Shown: positions 1 to 8,329, counted from the first letter of the stretch. The stretch: DNA of 64,000 nucleotides from Candidatus Rhodoferax bjergmarkensis (GCA_016708345.1 JADJFX010000011.1:1-64000), one strand, 5' to 3'. Translations and numbers: made by a program. Notes: generated from the sequence alone by a model not told the origin.

Positions 1-368
1 GCCTGAACGCAGCCTGCCAGCGCGGGCGGCGAGGTACCCGCTTGGTCTATGGCGTGATGGGTTGCCGCCATCACCATGGTTGGCATTTTTGCTGCCCAGC
101 ACCACCCCTCACCTTCGCCGCCACCCGCTGGGCTCCACAAACCCGAACTGCGGGCCGTGCGTGCCTTTAAGCGGGGCGCTGGCCCCCATCGTGATCGCAC
201 TGCTCGTGGCCACCGGCTGGATTCTGGCCGCCAACCGTGGCGAACTGCTACTGCACTGGCGACTATGGCTGCTCACCACCCTGGCGGCCCTGCTGGTAAT
301 GGCGCAAACTGCATTTGCTGTGGATGCTCGGCACCGGGGGATTGCTCAGGGCCTTGGGTTGGGTTTAG
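1..368 (+). pseudogene. chrA: Chromate transporter (ChrA family), 3' part, frameshifted
   Basis: This is the C-terminal part of a ChrA-type inner-membrane chromate efflux permease; the gene enters from the left edge. One frame reads a segment ending in LLPSTT, a second frame gives FAATRW-like and ELRAVRAFK residues, and a third continues through APIVIALLVATGW and LWLLTTLAALLV. The end, KLHLLWMLGTGGLLRALGWV, needs a further shift near position 298. Put together, the order matches the last two or three membrane segments of the family. At least two indels separate the pieces, so the gene is broken as written. I cannot tell true decay from sequence error. The 3' end meets the converging AI-2E-family gene with almost no gap. 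Confidence 0.7.
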
Positions 369-1450
369 CAATCGGTCCGACAGGATTTTTCGTCGAAACC
401 GTCGCCTGCCCTTTGAGCGTCACGGCATGAGATATGCCAAACGGCAACAAACATGGCCCGCAATGGTGGGGCCCAGAACAAAACCATTTGATACCACACC
501 GCCTGCCGCCCAGGTGGTGATCATCACCAGATAGTCGGGCAAGCGGGTATCTTGCCCCACAAGAATCGGCCCATGAGTTGTCCACCAGACCGATGACCAG
601 CACCCCGTAGGCCGTGAGCGCCACGGCTTGCCACAAAGGCCCCGTGACAAAATAAAGGACTACCGGCACCCGCAGGCCAGCACCAACTGCCACCAGCAGA
701 AAGAAACGCCATCAAGACTGCCCACAGCAAGCCCGCTGACGCCAGGAACAGAATGCAAGCCCCAAGCGCACCCCTGGACGGCCACCAGCAAATTGCCCTT
801 GACCGTGGCGAGAATCACTGTGCTGAATTTTCAATCAGTTCCCGTTTGTACTCTGGTGCCAGCGGTACCACCCGCCGAATGACATGCGCCAGTTGGTTGC
901 CATCGCGAATCAGAAAAAGAAAGATACAGGGTGATGCACAAGGCCGCAAAATTCAAACGTATTGGGGCCCAATGCTCAAGGACACCGGGTTGCCAGGAAC
1001 TTGCTCCCCTGCGCAAGCGCCGCAGACATCCGGCGCTGAAGCACCTCAAAATATCAGACCAAAACGCTCCAGCAGCGCCATCATCCACGGTGGCAAGGCT
1101 TCGTAAGCCCGAAAATAGCGCACCGGGTTGGGCTCACCTGACTGCAATTGGCGCATAAACCTGCGCCGCTTCATGCGCCAATGCCCCGCCGTCAAAGCAC
1201 AAGGGAACAATGACCATGAGCAACACCACCCACAGCGTCACCAAGTGCGGCAACCAAGTGGTCCTGTTGCCCCACGCGCGGCAGGAGCCAAAGGTTCAAA
1301 GAAAGAAAATAACAAGGCAATGATGACCGCCACAGGATCACGCCATAAAGCGGCAACAAGATCCACCCCAACGCGATGGAAGTTGCCAGCAACACCTTGC
1401 AACCCCCAGTTCTGACGGTTCACGGGTGCCGTTTTAGCAGTAGTTTTCAT
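365..1450 (-). pseudogene. AI-2E family transporter (PerM/YdiK-like), frameshifted
   Basis: The pieces, read right to left on the minus strand, rebuild a polytopic AI-2E family permease of the usual ~350-residue size. The N terminus (MKTTAKTAPVNRQNW, ATG at 1450) is followed by ALGWILLPLYGVILW, a region with FAALCITLYLSF and RVQT(G)-type residues, LLWAVLMAFLS, VPVVLYFVTGPLWQAVAL, and the family's conserved GLVDN...ILVGQDTRLPDYLVMITT and GFVLGPTIA stretch. These lie in three different frames, so at least four indels interrupt the gene. Members act in the inner membrane as putative exporters or Na+/H+ antiporters; the substrate here cannot be told. The C-terminal frame is uncertain, with alternative stops at about 346 and 365. 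Confidence 0.7.
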
Positions 1451-1568
1451 GGAGTTTGCAAGGTCATGCCGAAATCGACAAGGCCATCGTAGCAGCACCT
1501 TTGCCGCAATGATTGCGGTAAATTTTTTGTCAATGCGGCAAATACAGACCACAGTCTCCGCATGAACT

Positions 1569-1881
1569 ATGGCGATTGGAGCCCTTGCCCCGGTCGATCG
1601 CCATATTGAGGGCGTGGTGCTGGACGCAACGGAGCACTGCAATGCGCCGCTGACGCCAGCGCGTCTCTTTGGCTGGCACGCAGCCCTGTTTCCCACGGGC
1701 TTTAGCAGTCAACCGCCTGCTCGATGGCTTTGATGGAAAACTCACCACCAGCAAATGGGGCACCATTGCCAAGTGCTCACCCGATACGGCTCTGCGCGAC
1801 ATCCATGAATTGATGGCGTTGGGCGCGCTGCGCAAAATGACGGGTGGCGGACGCAGCACATCCTACGAGCTCGTGTATTGA
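1569..1881 (+). pseudogene. Fic family protein remnant lacking the catalytic core
   Basis: Only the two flanks of a Fic (AMPylating) protein survive. The first part reads APVDRHIEGVVLDATEH...LTPARLFGWHAALFPTG, which is the segment before the Fic core in DUF4172-type Fic proteins. After a jump near position 1700 a second frame gives NRLLDGFDGKLTTSKWGTIAKCSPDTALRDIHELMALGAL and GRSTSYEL, the C-terminal winged-helix end. The whole HPFxxGNGR catalytic loop and its surroundings are absent, so this is an internal deletion rather than a single sequencing slip. It sits beside several toxin-antitoxin genes. Confidence 0.7.
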
Positions 1882-1919
1882 ATAACGATTGGCAGGACGT
1901 ACGCAAACTTTAGAAGCCC

Positions 1920-1985
1920 GATGAGCAATTCGCTATTGAAAAAGGAGCTTCTTGCGCTTGATGGACGGGCGCTTTGGCCTGATTT
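1920..1985 (-). repeat. Short interspersed repeat, copy 1 of 3 in the toxin-antitoxin cluster
   Basis: The ~65-bp segment containing GCTATTGAAAAAGGAGCTTC, TTGCGCTTGATGGACG and GCGCTTTGGCCTGATTT recurs, with a few substitutions, at 2803-2866 and 3424-3488. The pattern (GCTATT, AGCTGCTTGCGC, a second GCGC, then GGC..TATT/GATTT) is the same as in the wider palindromic repeat family found elsewhere in the window. This copy lies just downstream of the higA stop. Confidence 0.75.
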
Positions 1986-1998
1986 ACTTACGATGACA

Positions 1999-2424
1999 CT
2001 AAAGAAACACAGCAACCGAAACCCCAAACCGGGCAGCGAGTGCCTTGGCCTGACGTGCATTGATTTCACGGTGGCCATTCAAAATATCGCTTACAACAGA
2101 TTGACCACCAATTTCAACAGCCAAGTCGCTTTGCTTCAAATTGTGCTCGTCTAAAAGATAGCGAAGCACTTCATGGGGCGCGGCATCTGGAATGGCATGG
2201 CGGGAATCTTCATAGCTCTCTACAAATTGGCCCACCAGATCAAGCAAATCAGCCAGTTCATGGGCTTCGTCGTCACCCACCACGTCGAGCAAACTGTTCA
2301 TGAATGCGACGACACGGGCATATTCATCATCATTGTGGATGGTTCCAATCCTGACAGGCAGCGCACCTTGAAAAGCCTTCCAGGCGGGGGCAATGGCAGC
2401 GGGGTCAATAGCAAGTGCGGTCAT
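1999..2424 (-). CDS. higA: HigA-type antitoxin (COG5499)
   Basis: The 141-residue protein has an acidic N-terminal toxin-binding half (IGTIHNDDEYARVVAFMNSLLD, then DEAHELADLLDLVGQFVESYED) and a C-terminal HTH_3-type DNA-binding domain (LKQSDLAVEIGGQSVVSDILNGHREI, ALAARFGVSVAVFL). This is the layout of COG5499 HigA antitoxins, which neutralise the HigB mRNA interferase and autorepress the operon. Its ATG overlaps the TGA of the upstream toxin gene by four bases (ATGA), so the pair is translationally coupled in the toxin-first order typical of hig loci. The reading frame is intact. Confidence 0.9.
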   Translation of the reverse strand: MTALAIDPAAIAPAWKAFQGALPVRIGTIHNDDEYARVVAFMNSLLDVVGDDEAHELADLLDLVGQFVESYEDSRHAIPDAAPHEVLRYLLDEHNLKQSDLAVEIGGQSVVSDILNGHREINARQAKALAARFGVSVAVFL

Positions 2425-2723
2425 AATTTTTTGCTCCTGTAATCTTGGCTCCAGCGATCGTATTGCGCATGCGTGAACACCTCGCGAATATAAAGTTTTT
2501 GCCTGTTGAAGTGCAAAACACCGATGACACGAAAGTTGTTTCCACCAACGTCAAAAACCGTGAACGGCGGCACATAGTCCGCCGAGTTAAAGACTTTTTT
2601 GACCTCAAGGTAACTCAAAAAATTCGACGTTTTGACAAGCCGATACCATGCCTCCAAAGGCACTCTGGCGCTGGGGTGTTTAAGCCAGAAGGCTTCCAGT
2701 GCATTTTTGGAAATGACGTGCAT
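2421..2723 (-). CDS. higB: HigB-type mRNA interferase toxin
   Basis: This ~100-residue protein matches the HigB toxin family, a RelE-fold ribosome-dependent mRNA endonuclease: MHVISKNALEAFWLKHP, VPLEAWYRLVK, ADYVPPFTVFDVGGNNFRV, then LYIREVFTHAQYDRW. I start it at the Met of MHVISK because the family begins there; an ATG six codons upstream is possible. It is the first gene of a toxin-first operon with higA, overlapping it by four bases. An exact 15-bp palindrome lies just upstream and is a likely HigA operator. The gene looks intact. Confidence 0.88.
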   Translation of the reverse strand: MHVISKNALEAFWLKHPSARVPLEAWYRLVKTSNFLSYLEVKKVFNSADYVPPFTVFDVGGNNFRVIGVLHFNRQKLYIREVFTHAQYDRWSQDYRSKKL

Positions 2724-2734
2724 GCTGCCATGAT

Positions 2735-2749
2735 ATAGCAAATTGCTAT
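2735..2749 (-). promoter_or_regulatory. Candidate HigBA operator palindrome
   Basis: ATAGCAAATTGCTAT is a perfect palindrome (arms ATAGCAA/TTGCTAT about a central A) ending 12 bp before the higB start. On the minus strand it covers a TATATC-like -10 region. Autorepression at such a site is usual for hig operons; binding here is inferred. Confidence 0.45.
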
Positions 2750-2802
2750 TTTTTCAATGATGTTGATGATGCAAGGTCATCTGCGTAATCTGACCCCGAC
2801 CA

Positions 2803-2866
2803 ATGAACCTTTGCTATTGAAAAAGAAGCTGCTTGCGCTTGGTGGACGCGCGCTTTGGCCTGATTG
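2803..2866 (-). repeat. Short interspersed repeat, copy 2 of 3
   Basis: This copy contains TTTGCTATTGAAAAAGAAGC, TGCTTGCGCTTGGTGGACGC and GCGCTTTGGCCTGATT, nearly the same as copies 1 and 3. Read on the minus strand it supplies the last ~17 codons (IRPKRASTKRKQLLFQ) of the degraded toxin frame upstream. Confidence 0.75.
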
Positions 2867-3158
2867 AACCGCAACTTTTTTCCGGATACTGCTGGCGCGA
2901 GTGCAAGACCCGTAATACGTTGATCGCGTCTGCCTTGACCTGATAAACCACAACGTAGTTGGGGTGTGCGATGATTTCCCGGGTACCGGGCACGCGCTCG
3001 CTTTTGCGTTACAGGTAAGGATGTTCAGACAAGGACAAAACGCTGTCGTGCAGCAGATTCCATAATTTTTCGGCGGCCAAGGGATTTCTTTCGCCAACAA
3101 AACGGATGATCTCGGCAAGGTCGTCTTCGGCGTCAACTGCCCAAACAATGGGTAACAT
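2814..3158 (-). pseudogene. RelE/ParE-family toxin with an internal stop codon
   Basis: Starting from the ATG that directly follows the antitoxin stop, the frame reads MLPIVWAVDAEDDLAEII, RNPLAAEKLWNLL, LSLSEHPYL, then TAA, then continues RKSERVPGTREIIAHPNYVV and VYQVKADAINVLRVLHSRQQYP. This is a standard RelE/ParE toxin; family members have HPYLYR at this place, so a TAC or TAT tyrosine codon has become TAA. After the normal end (..RQQYP) the frame runs on into the interspersed repeat and stops at 2814. Unless the stop is a sequence error, a truncated peptide of about 48 residues would be made and the toxin should be inactive, while its antitoxin frame is intact. Confidence 0.75.
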
Positions 3159-3350
3159 TTATGCGGCTTTCTTGAGCCGGATTTCCGCGAGGATAGTTTC
3201 TATTCTTTGCGCAACCTGGTCATGCGGGATGCTTGGGCGCGGGTCGTCGATGGCTTCTTGCACCTTGCCACGAAACCATTGGTCGTAACTGGCAGCTTGT
3301 TCTTCGGTTTCAAATTCGGATTCGCGGGGATCAAGGGGGGCGGTACTCAT
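3159..3350 (-). CDS. RelB/StbD-like antitoxin (stability determinant)
   Basis: The 63-residue protein (MSTAPLDPRESEFETEEQA, YDQWFRGKVQEAIDDPRPSI, PHDQVAQRIETILAEIRLKKAA) resembles small antitoxins paired with RelE/ParE toxins. The YDxWFRxKVxEAxxDPRPxxPHxxV pattern is typical of this group. I choose the second Met (3350) over the one eight codons upstream because the family begins near MS(T)A; both are possible. The stop TAA is immediately followed by the toxin ATG, giving the usual antitoxin-first operon. Confidence 0.75.
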   Translation of the reverse strand: MSTAPLDPRESEFETEEQAASYDQWFRGKVQEAIDDPRPSIPHDQVAQRIETILAEIRLKKAA

Positions 3351-3423
3351 GCGGCCTCCAATTTTGGTTTGCATGGGCCGTACTTTACTTGGTTTGACGC
3401 GGCAGGGCTACTCCAGAAGCCCC

Positions 3424-3488
3424 ATGACTAATTTGCTATAAAAAAAGAAGCTGCTTGCGCTTGATTGACGAGCGATGGGGCCTGATTT
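3424..3488 (-). repeat. Short interspersed repeat, copy 3 of 3
   Basis: The copy contains TTTGCTATAAAAAAAGAAGC, TGCTTGCGCTTGATTGACGA and GCGATGGGGCCTGATTTT. As in copy 2, on the minus strand it forms the 3' end of an open frame (IRPHRSSIKRKQLLFL). Three copies within 1.6 kb all punctuate accessory genes. Confidence 0.7.
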
Positions 3489-3780
3489 TGTTATGGAAAA
3501 AGCGGCACGGGGCCGCTTGGTTCTGGCTGGCTTGGCGGGTTCGAATCAGGCGGCCACAAACCCCGGAATCACGATCAAATGAGCTGTCATTACGTTCTCC
3601 TTCAAAGTTGTTGTCACGAAAAACTGATTCAAAATGGGCCTTTTGGATTGCCCCAAGCTGCACAGGCAAGTCCGACGAAAGCGGACGGTGCGCCGCCATG
3701 CCGCCGCTTGCACCGCCGCCAAACCCGATGGATTTATTCGGCAAAGCGGCGTGCATCGGATGCTCAAGTTCAATCACCAT
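3436..3780 (-). other. Unrecognised open frame ending in a repeat; doubtful gene
   Basis: A 114-codon frame begins MVIELEHPMHAALPNKSIGF and ends in the interspersed repeat. I recognise no family. A second minus-strand frame inside it contains GGAGAACGTA followed by ATG and a 14-residue peptide (MTAHLIVIPGFVAA), which may be the start of a gene cut off by rearrangement. The 3781-3929 gap before the LysR gene shows no feature beyond a presumed promoter. Confidence 0.25.
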
Positions 3781-3929
3781 AAGGCGTAGTCATTGGTCCT
3801 CACCGTGCGTGAAGGCTGTCTTTGGTGGCTTTAACACGGGACTTCAGGGTCAAGCCTGGCAATCAAGTCTGTTCAACCCAGTGAAAAAAGTGACATCATT
3901 CAAAGCATTTCAACTTCAAAACACCCACC

Positions 3930-4856
3930 ATGCAAACTGCCCGCGATGTTCTGACGCCTGATGCTTTGGGAATGCTGCAAACCATTGCGCAGGAGGGCAG
4001 CTTTGCCGCTGCGGCCCGCACCCTGGGCCTGGTGCCCAGCGCCCTGACCTACCGCGTGCGCCAGATTGAAGACGCGCTGGACGTGCTGTTGTACGACCGC
4101 AGCTCGCGCCAAGCCCGCCTGACCCCTGCGGGTGCCGAGTTGCTGCGTGAGGGCACCCGCTTGCTGGAAGAATTGATGCGGTAGCCGGGTCAAGCGCGTG
4201 GCCACCGGCTGGGAGCCGCAGCTGACCATGGCGGTGGACAGCATCATTTCCCTGACCACGGTGCTGGAGCTGTGCGAGAGCTTTTGCCTTGAACCCGCCT
4301 ACCCGCATCAAGCTGCGCGATGAAACCTTGTCCGGCACGCTGGAGGCGCTCACCTCGGGCCAGGCGGATCTGGCACTCGGTGTGACCGACTCCAGCAACA
4401 CCACCGGCATCCATTCCAAGCCGCTGGGCGACGTGAGTTTTGTGTATGCCGTGGCACCACACCATCCGCTCGCGGGTGCCCCGGAACCGCTCAAAGACGA
4501 ACTGGTGCGCCAGCACCGTGCCGTGGCAGTGGCCGACACGGTGGCGCGCGGTGGTGGCCTGACCATTGGGCTGCTCGGTGGCCAAGATGTGTTCACGGTG
4601 GCCACCATGCAGGCCAAACTCGATGCGCAACTGCGCGGCCTGGGGCGGCTTTGTGCCCGAATGCATGGCCCGCGGCTGCATCAAACCGGCCGCCTGGTGG
4701 TCAAGCAAATAGAACGAGCACAGCGCGTGGTGCGTGTCATTACGCTGGCGCAGCGCCGCCAAATCAGGCCGGGCCGCGCATTGCAATGGTGGCTGGGGCA
4801 GTTGTCAAGCCCGCCAACAAGAGCCCGCATTGCTGGAGCGTCACAGAGCGGTGTAA
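3930..4856 (+). pseudogene. LysR-family transcriptional regulator, frameshifted
   Basis: The N-terminal winged helix-turn-helix is clear: LTPDALGMLQTIAQEGSFAAAARTL, then VPSALTYRVRQIEDALDVLLYDR and ARLTPAGAELL. After a shift near 4184 the effector domain continues VKRVATGWEPQLTMAVDSIIS, after another near 4285 RIKLRDETLSGTLEALTSGQADLALG, then, with a shift near 4645, FVPECMARGCIKTGRLVV and finally QQEPALLERHRAV. Together the parts make a full ~305-residue regulator. At least four indels are needed, all in an otherwise well-conserved gene, so sequence error is a real alternative to decay. The target genes are not evident. Confidence 0.75.
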
Positions 4857-4953
4857 AGTGCAGTCATACAACAACCCTTGCACAACCCTGGGAGAAGCCG
4901 TTCATGCCGTTATCCAAACCGATTTTCGACCAAGCCGAGGCAAAATTCAAAAC

Positions 4954-5974
4954 GTGGCCATCATCGGCGCGGGGATGGCGGGCATTGCCTGTGCCCGCAC
5001 ACTGGCACAAGCGGGCCACAAGGTGACGGTATTCGAAATAAATGAATACCTTGGCGGACGCATGGCTACCCACAACACCCCATTTGGCACCTTTGATTCA
5101 GGAGCCCAGTATTTCACCGTGCGTGACCCCCGGTTTGTCAAGGCACTGGCCACCGTGCCGGGCCTGTGCAAACCCTGGAGCGCCACCACCGTGCGGGTGT
5201 TGGACGAGCTGGGCCGGGTAGCCGCTGTCGCAGCACCAGCGCCAGAGTCCCACTGGGTTGCCACCCCCGGCATGAATGCACTGGTCAGCCGCTGGGCATT
5301 GCCGCTGATGGATCAGCACAGCGTCGAGATGGAAACCCGCGTCACCCGGCTGGAGCGCGATGTACTCAATGGGCACCACTGGCAGCTGCGCACGAGGCCG
5401 GGCGGCACAGCATGTTTTTCGGGTTTTGACAACGTGCTGCTGGCCATACCGGCGGAGCCTGCCCGCTTGCTGCTGCAAACCTCGCCACGGGCCGACCTGC
5501 TGGCTCAGCAAATCGACCGGGTGGACGCTGCCCCCTGCTGGACGCTGATGCTGGCGTTTCCGCAGGCCATGCAGCCGGGCATGTCCAGCCTTGGGCCGCA
5601 GTGGAACGCCGCGCGCAGCACCCACCACCGCATTGCCTGGCTGGCACGTGAATCGTCCAAACCTGGGCGCAGCACGGTGGAGCGCTGGACGGTGCAGGCC
5701 AGCACGGCCTGGTCCGCCGAGCACCTTGAAGACGACGCCATGCGCGTGCAGGCCAAGCTGCTCAAGGCGTTTTCCCGAAATCACCGGCATTCGCGCCGTG
5801 CCAGCGCTGGCACAGACGCAGCGCTGGCGCCACGCCCAGACCACCCGAGCCTTGGGAAAATCTCACCTGTGGGATGCCGAGACCGGGCTGGGCGTTTGCG
5901 GAGACTGGTGTCTGGGTGCCCGCGTGGAAGACGCCTTCATCTCGGGTTTGGAATTGGCGCTGTCGGTGGTTTGA
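4954..5974 (+). pseudogene. FAD-dependent amine-oxidase-like oxidoreductase (renalase type), one or two frameshifts
   Basis: The Rossmann FAD-binding start VAIIGAGMAGIACARTLAQAGHKV is followed by VFEINEYLGGRMATH and FGTFDSGAQYFTVRDPRF, the pattern of COG3380 NAD/FAD-dependent amine oxidases. The middle runs to RVQAKLLKAFS; near 5775 the frame moves to EITGIRAVPALAQTQRWRHA and ends LGVCGDWCLGARVEDAFISGLELALSVV, which holds the C-terminal FAD contact (GDWC). Start is uncertain: GTG at 4954, or ATG at 4904 (MPLSKPIFDQAEAKF) if a further indel near 4945 is corrected. The likely substrate is unknown. It directly follows the LysR gene and precedes gluQ. Confidence 0.75.
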
Positions 5975-5989
5975 AGGATCGATGCAAGG

Positions 5990-6950
5990 ATGATGGGTGT
6001 AGGGGCCACCTACAGGGGTCGATTCGCGCCCTCCCCCACAGGGCCACTGCACGCGGGCTCGCTGGTGGCGGCATTGGCCAGCTGGCTCGATGCCAAGGCC
6101 CCAGCGGCCAATGGCTGGTGCGTATAGAAGACGTGGACACCGCCCGCTGCCTGCCTGGGCTTGGTCGCCTCATCCTGCAACAACTGGCCGACTGCGGCCT
6201 GGTGCCCGACGCGCCGCCCGTGGTGCAGTCGAGACGCAGTGCCCTGTACCAGCAAGCGCTGGACCAGTTGATCGCGCAAGCCTGGCCTACCCCTGCGCCT
6301 GCTCCCGCAAAGACATTGAAGCCCAGCTGCGCGCGCAGGGACACACCAGCGAGCGCCACGGCGAGCTCATTTACCCCGGCACCTGCCGCACCGGCTTGCA
6401 GGGCCGAGTTGGCCGGGCATGGCGGCTGCGAACTGATTTTTATGCATCAAATAAGCCTCTAGCGCATATAAATACTGCGCAAGCAGCTATACAAACAATA
6501 GCAAATAGCGATTCAAATGTTTGCTGGACTGACCGCCGTCTGGGCCTGCAGCAGCAAAACGTGCCAGCCGAGGTAGGCGACTTTGTGCTCAAGCGCGCCG
6601 ACGGCTGCTTTGCCTACCAGCTCGCCGTGGTGGTGGACGATGCGGCGCAGGGCATTACCGACGTGGTGCGCGGTGAAGACCTGGCGGACAACACCGCGCG
6701 CCAAATTTTGCTGCAACGCGCTTTGGGCTTGCCAACGCCACGCTACTTGCACACGCCTTTGGTGCTGGGTGCCAATGGCGAAAAACTCTCCAAACAAAAT
6801 GGCGCATCACCCATCGATACCACCGAGCCACTGCGTGCGCTCAACAGCGCCGCTGCTGTGCTGGGGCTGCCTGGGCAAACGGGGAACTTGACAGATGCGC
6901 TTGCTACGTGGATTGCGATGTGGTTGCGCCGCTACCCCATCGGGCCATAG
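5990..6950 (+). pseudogene. gluQ: Glutamyl-Q tRNA(Asp) synthetase, frameshifted and with an in-frame repeat insertion
   Basis: GluQ charges glutamate onto the queuosine base of tRNA(Asp). The N terminus has the class I signature RFAPSPTGPLHAGSLVAAL; after an indel near 6113 it reads LVRIEDVDTARCLPG, and after another near 6285 CACSRKDIEAQL and ELIYPGTCR. The catalytic half is intact: VGDFVLKRADG, YQLAVVVDDAAQGITDVVRG, DLADNTARQ, GLPTPRYLHTPLV and the KLSKQNG (KMSKS-type) loop. Between AWRLR and WTDRRLGLQ the protein gains ~23 residues (ASNKPLAHINTAQAAIQTIA and neighbours) that are encoded by an interspersed palindromic repeat at 6442-6510. The insert is 69 bp and keeps the frame. Confidence 0.8.
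6442..6510 (-). repeat. Interspersed palindromic repeat inside gluQ
   Basis: Read on the minus strand this gives TTTGCTATTGTTTGTATAGC, TGCTTGCGCAGTATTTATAT, GCGCTAGAGGCTTATTTGAT. The same skeleton is at 22622, 26690, 35560 and 57275. At 69 bp it adds 23 codons without breaking the surrounding frame. Confidence 0.8.
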
Positions 6951-7024
6951 CTGTAGTGACTTGCGTTTGAAACTGGTCCGACTTGTCATCAGCCGATTTT
7001 CTGACTCAGATTATTTGCAACTGA
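6951..7024 (+). repeat. Left arm of a 74-bp imperfect inverted repeat flanking the accessory island
   Basis: The reverse complement of this segment matches 12489-12562 over 74 bases without gaps, at about 82% identity (shared blocks include GCAAATAATCTGA, CAAGTC and TTTCAAACGC). It begins directly at the gluQ 3' end. The two arms enclose about 5.5 kb of accessory DNA. Confidence 0.75.
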
Positions 7025-7031
7025 CCGACTT

Positions 7032-7063
7032 GCGCAATCGTATCAAATTTGGTACGATTGCGC
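7032..7063 (+). promoter_or_regulatory. Palindromic operator upstream of the decayed Gp49-type toxin
   Basis: GCGCAATCGTA and TACGATTGCGC form a perfect 11-bp inverted repeat around TCAAATTTGG. It ends one base before the first codon of the toxin remnant, where a Gp49/HigB-type toxin-antitoxin operator would be expected. Confidence 0.6.
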
Positions 7064-7064
7064 C

Positions 7065-7205
7065 ATAGACCCAACTCATCCTGTCCTCCTTGTTTTCTTT
7101 TTCAAATCCGAGTCGGGCAATGAGCCAGTGCGTGACTGGCTGAAAGATTTGCCAGCCATCGAGCGGATGACCTCGCGCTCGCGAAAAACCGACTGTAACA
7201 AGTGA
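7065..7205 (+). pseudogene. Gp49/HigB-like toxin remnant with internal deletion
   Basis: The frame reads DPTHPVLLVFFFKSESGNEPVRDWLKDLPA, the N terminus of phage-derived Gp49-like (HigB/RelE superfamily) toxins. The first codon is ATA where ATG is expected. After LPA the remaining ~70 residues of the family are missing and the sequence jumps to a short C-terminal-like piece (LALAKNRL in another frame) before the stop. The protein therefore cannot be a working toxin. The operator upstream and the antitoxin downstream are still recognisable. Confidence 0.65.
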
Positions 7206-7218
7206 AGGAGTGAAGACC

Positions 7219-7502
7219 ATGGATAACAAACACATCGGCAGCAATTTCGACGATTTTCTGGCCGAGGAAGCTTTATTGGAAAACGCGACGGCGACGGCTA
7301 TGAAGCGGGTCATTGCCTGGCAGATTGAGCAGGAAATGAAAGTGCAAAGCTTTCCAAGACTGCCATGGCCACCAAGATGCATACCAGTCGTGCGGCGCTG
7401 AATCGCTTGCTCGATGCCACCGATACCAGCCTGACGTTGACAACGCTGGCCAGTGCTGCTGCCGCTTTGGGAAAACGGGTTCGGGTGGAGTTGGCTGCTT
7501 GA
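7219..7502 (+). pseudogene. XRE-family antitoxin partner, one frameshift
   Basis: AAGGAG eight bases upstream supports the ATG at 7219. The first frame gives MDNKHIGSNFDDFLAEEALL and ATAMKRVIAWQIEQEMK; after an indel near 7350 the second frame gives KTAMATKMHTSRAALNRLLD, DTSLTLTTLASAAAALGKRV and RVELAA. Together they form the ~95-residue HTH antitoxin normally paired with Gp49-type toxins. The frameshift lies just before the HTH, so as written no DNA-binding antitoxin is made. Confidence 0.7.
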
Positions 7503-7512
7503 TCCACAGCGT

Positions 7513-7540
7513 GTCCGGTTGAGGTACACCTCAACCGGAC
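7513..7540. terminator. Perfect hairpin after the antitoxin remnant
   Basis: GTCCGGTTGAGGT and ACCTCAACCGGAC form a perfect 13-bp inverted repeat separated by AC, ten bases after the stop. No T-run follows, so intrinsic termination is only a guess; a protein-binding site is possible. The rest of 7541-7765 shows no gene. Confidence 0.4.
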
Positions 7541-7765
7541 ATTCACGCGACTGAAAAACGCTGGTTTGCAACTAACCTGTGCAGCAACTGTACGGCTCCT
7601 GCGCAGCGGCAGCAGGTGCTCGTCGGAGTCTCCTTTCGGGACTCACAATTTACCAACATACAGGCCAGCGCATGCCCATACTGACCAACGTAAACGCCAA
7701 ACGCTGAGCTGTCACCGGAAGAGCCGTGTATACCTTATTTAACAATCATTCGCCGACGCATTTTC

Positions 7766-8263
7766 TTAAAATCTATCCGAGTCACCATAACCCATAACAA
7801 CTAACTCAGATGCAATTTCTTCAGTTAAGTCGCCTGGATCTACGTTGCCCCACCCAAATACATCTTTCGTACTACAAATTTGTGAAGCTAATTCATATAG
7901 ATCGGTCGAGAATAACGCCTCCTCGTCAATGATGTTACGAATTATTTGATGAACTAAATTATCTTCAAAAGTCCATTTCACATTTTCATTATCATCTGAT
8001 CCATAAATTCTGATGTTCTCGCTACTCTCAAGATCAATATCATCTTGGACGACAGTAGATTCTATCGACAATCTTTTAACCCAATCACCGGTACGAAGAG
8101 GCGCATCTATAATTATGTTTCTAATATAATCATTCATTGAATATAAATCCTGATCTGGATTTGGAACCCAAGTTTGAATATATGTATTGAAAATCTCATC
8201 CTCATCAAGTCGAATGGATCGTTTAGTTCCCTGTATTCTTGCCTTTAATCTAAATATTTTCAT
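7766..8263 (-). CDS. Unknown acidic protein, last gene of the CARF/sigma-54 unit
   Basis: The 165-residue product (MKIFRLKARIQGTKRSIRLD at the N terminus; 172 residues if the ATG at 8284 is used) resembles no family I know. It has no signal peptide or membrane segment. It is rich in Asp, Glu, Ile and Asn, with a stretch of charged residues in the middle (TVVQDDIDLESSENIRIYGSD) and helical-looking LVHQIIRNIIDEEALFSTDL. Base composition is far richer in A+T than the flanking chromosome, suggesting recent acquisition. It lies about 65 bp behind the glycosylase-like gene on the same strand and is probably cotranscribed with it from the sigma-54 promoter at 9405-9420. Confidence 0.65.
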   Translation of the reverse strand: MKIFRLKARIQGTKRSIRLDEDEIFNTYIQTWVPNPDQDLYSMNDYIRNIIIDAPLRTGDWVKRLSIESTVVQDDIDLESSENIRIYGSDDNENVKWTFEDNLVHQIIRNIIDEEALFSTDLYELASQICSTKDVFGWGNVDPGDLTEEIASELVVMGYGDSDRF

Positions 8264-8329
8264 AATATTCCCATCAAATTTCAATGCCTGCGAATTAATA
8301 TATAATTATCTACTTTAAATGAACGCATT

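Noticed and set aside
4651..6462. A 603-codon open frame joining the flavoprotein to part of GluQ
   Set aside because: The flavoprotein's true end and the GluQ start lie in other frames; the long frame only exists because of indels.
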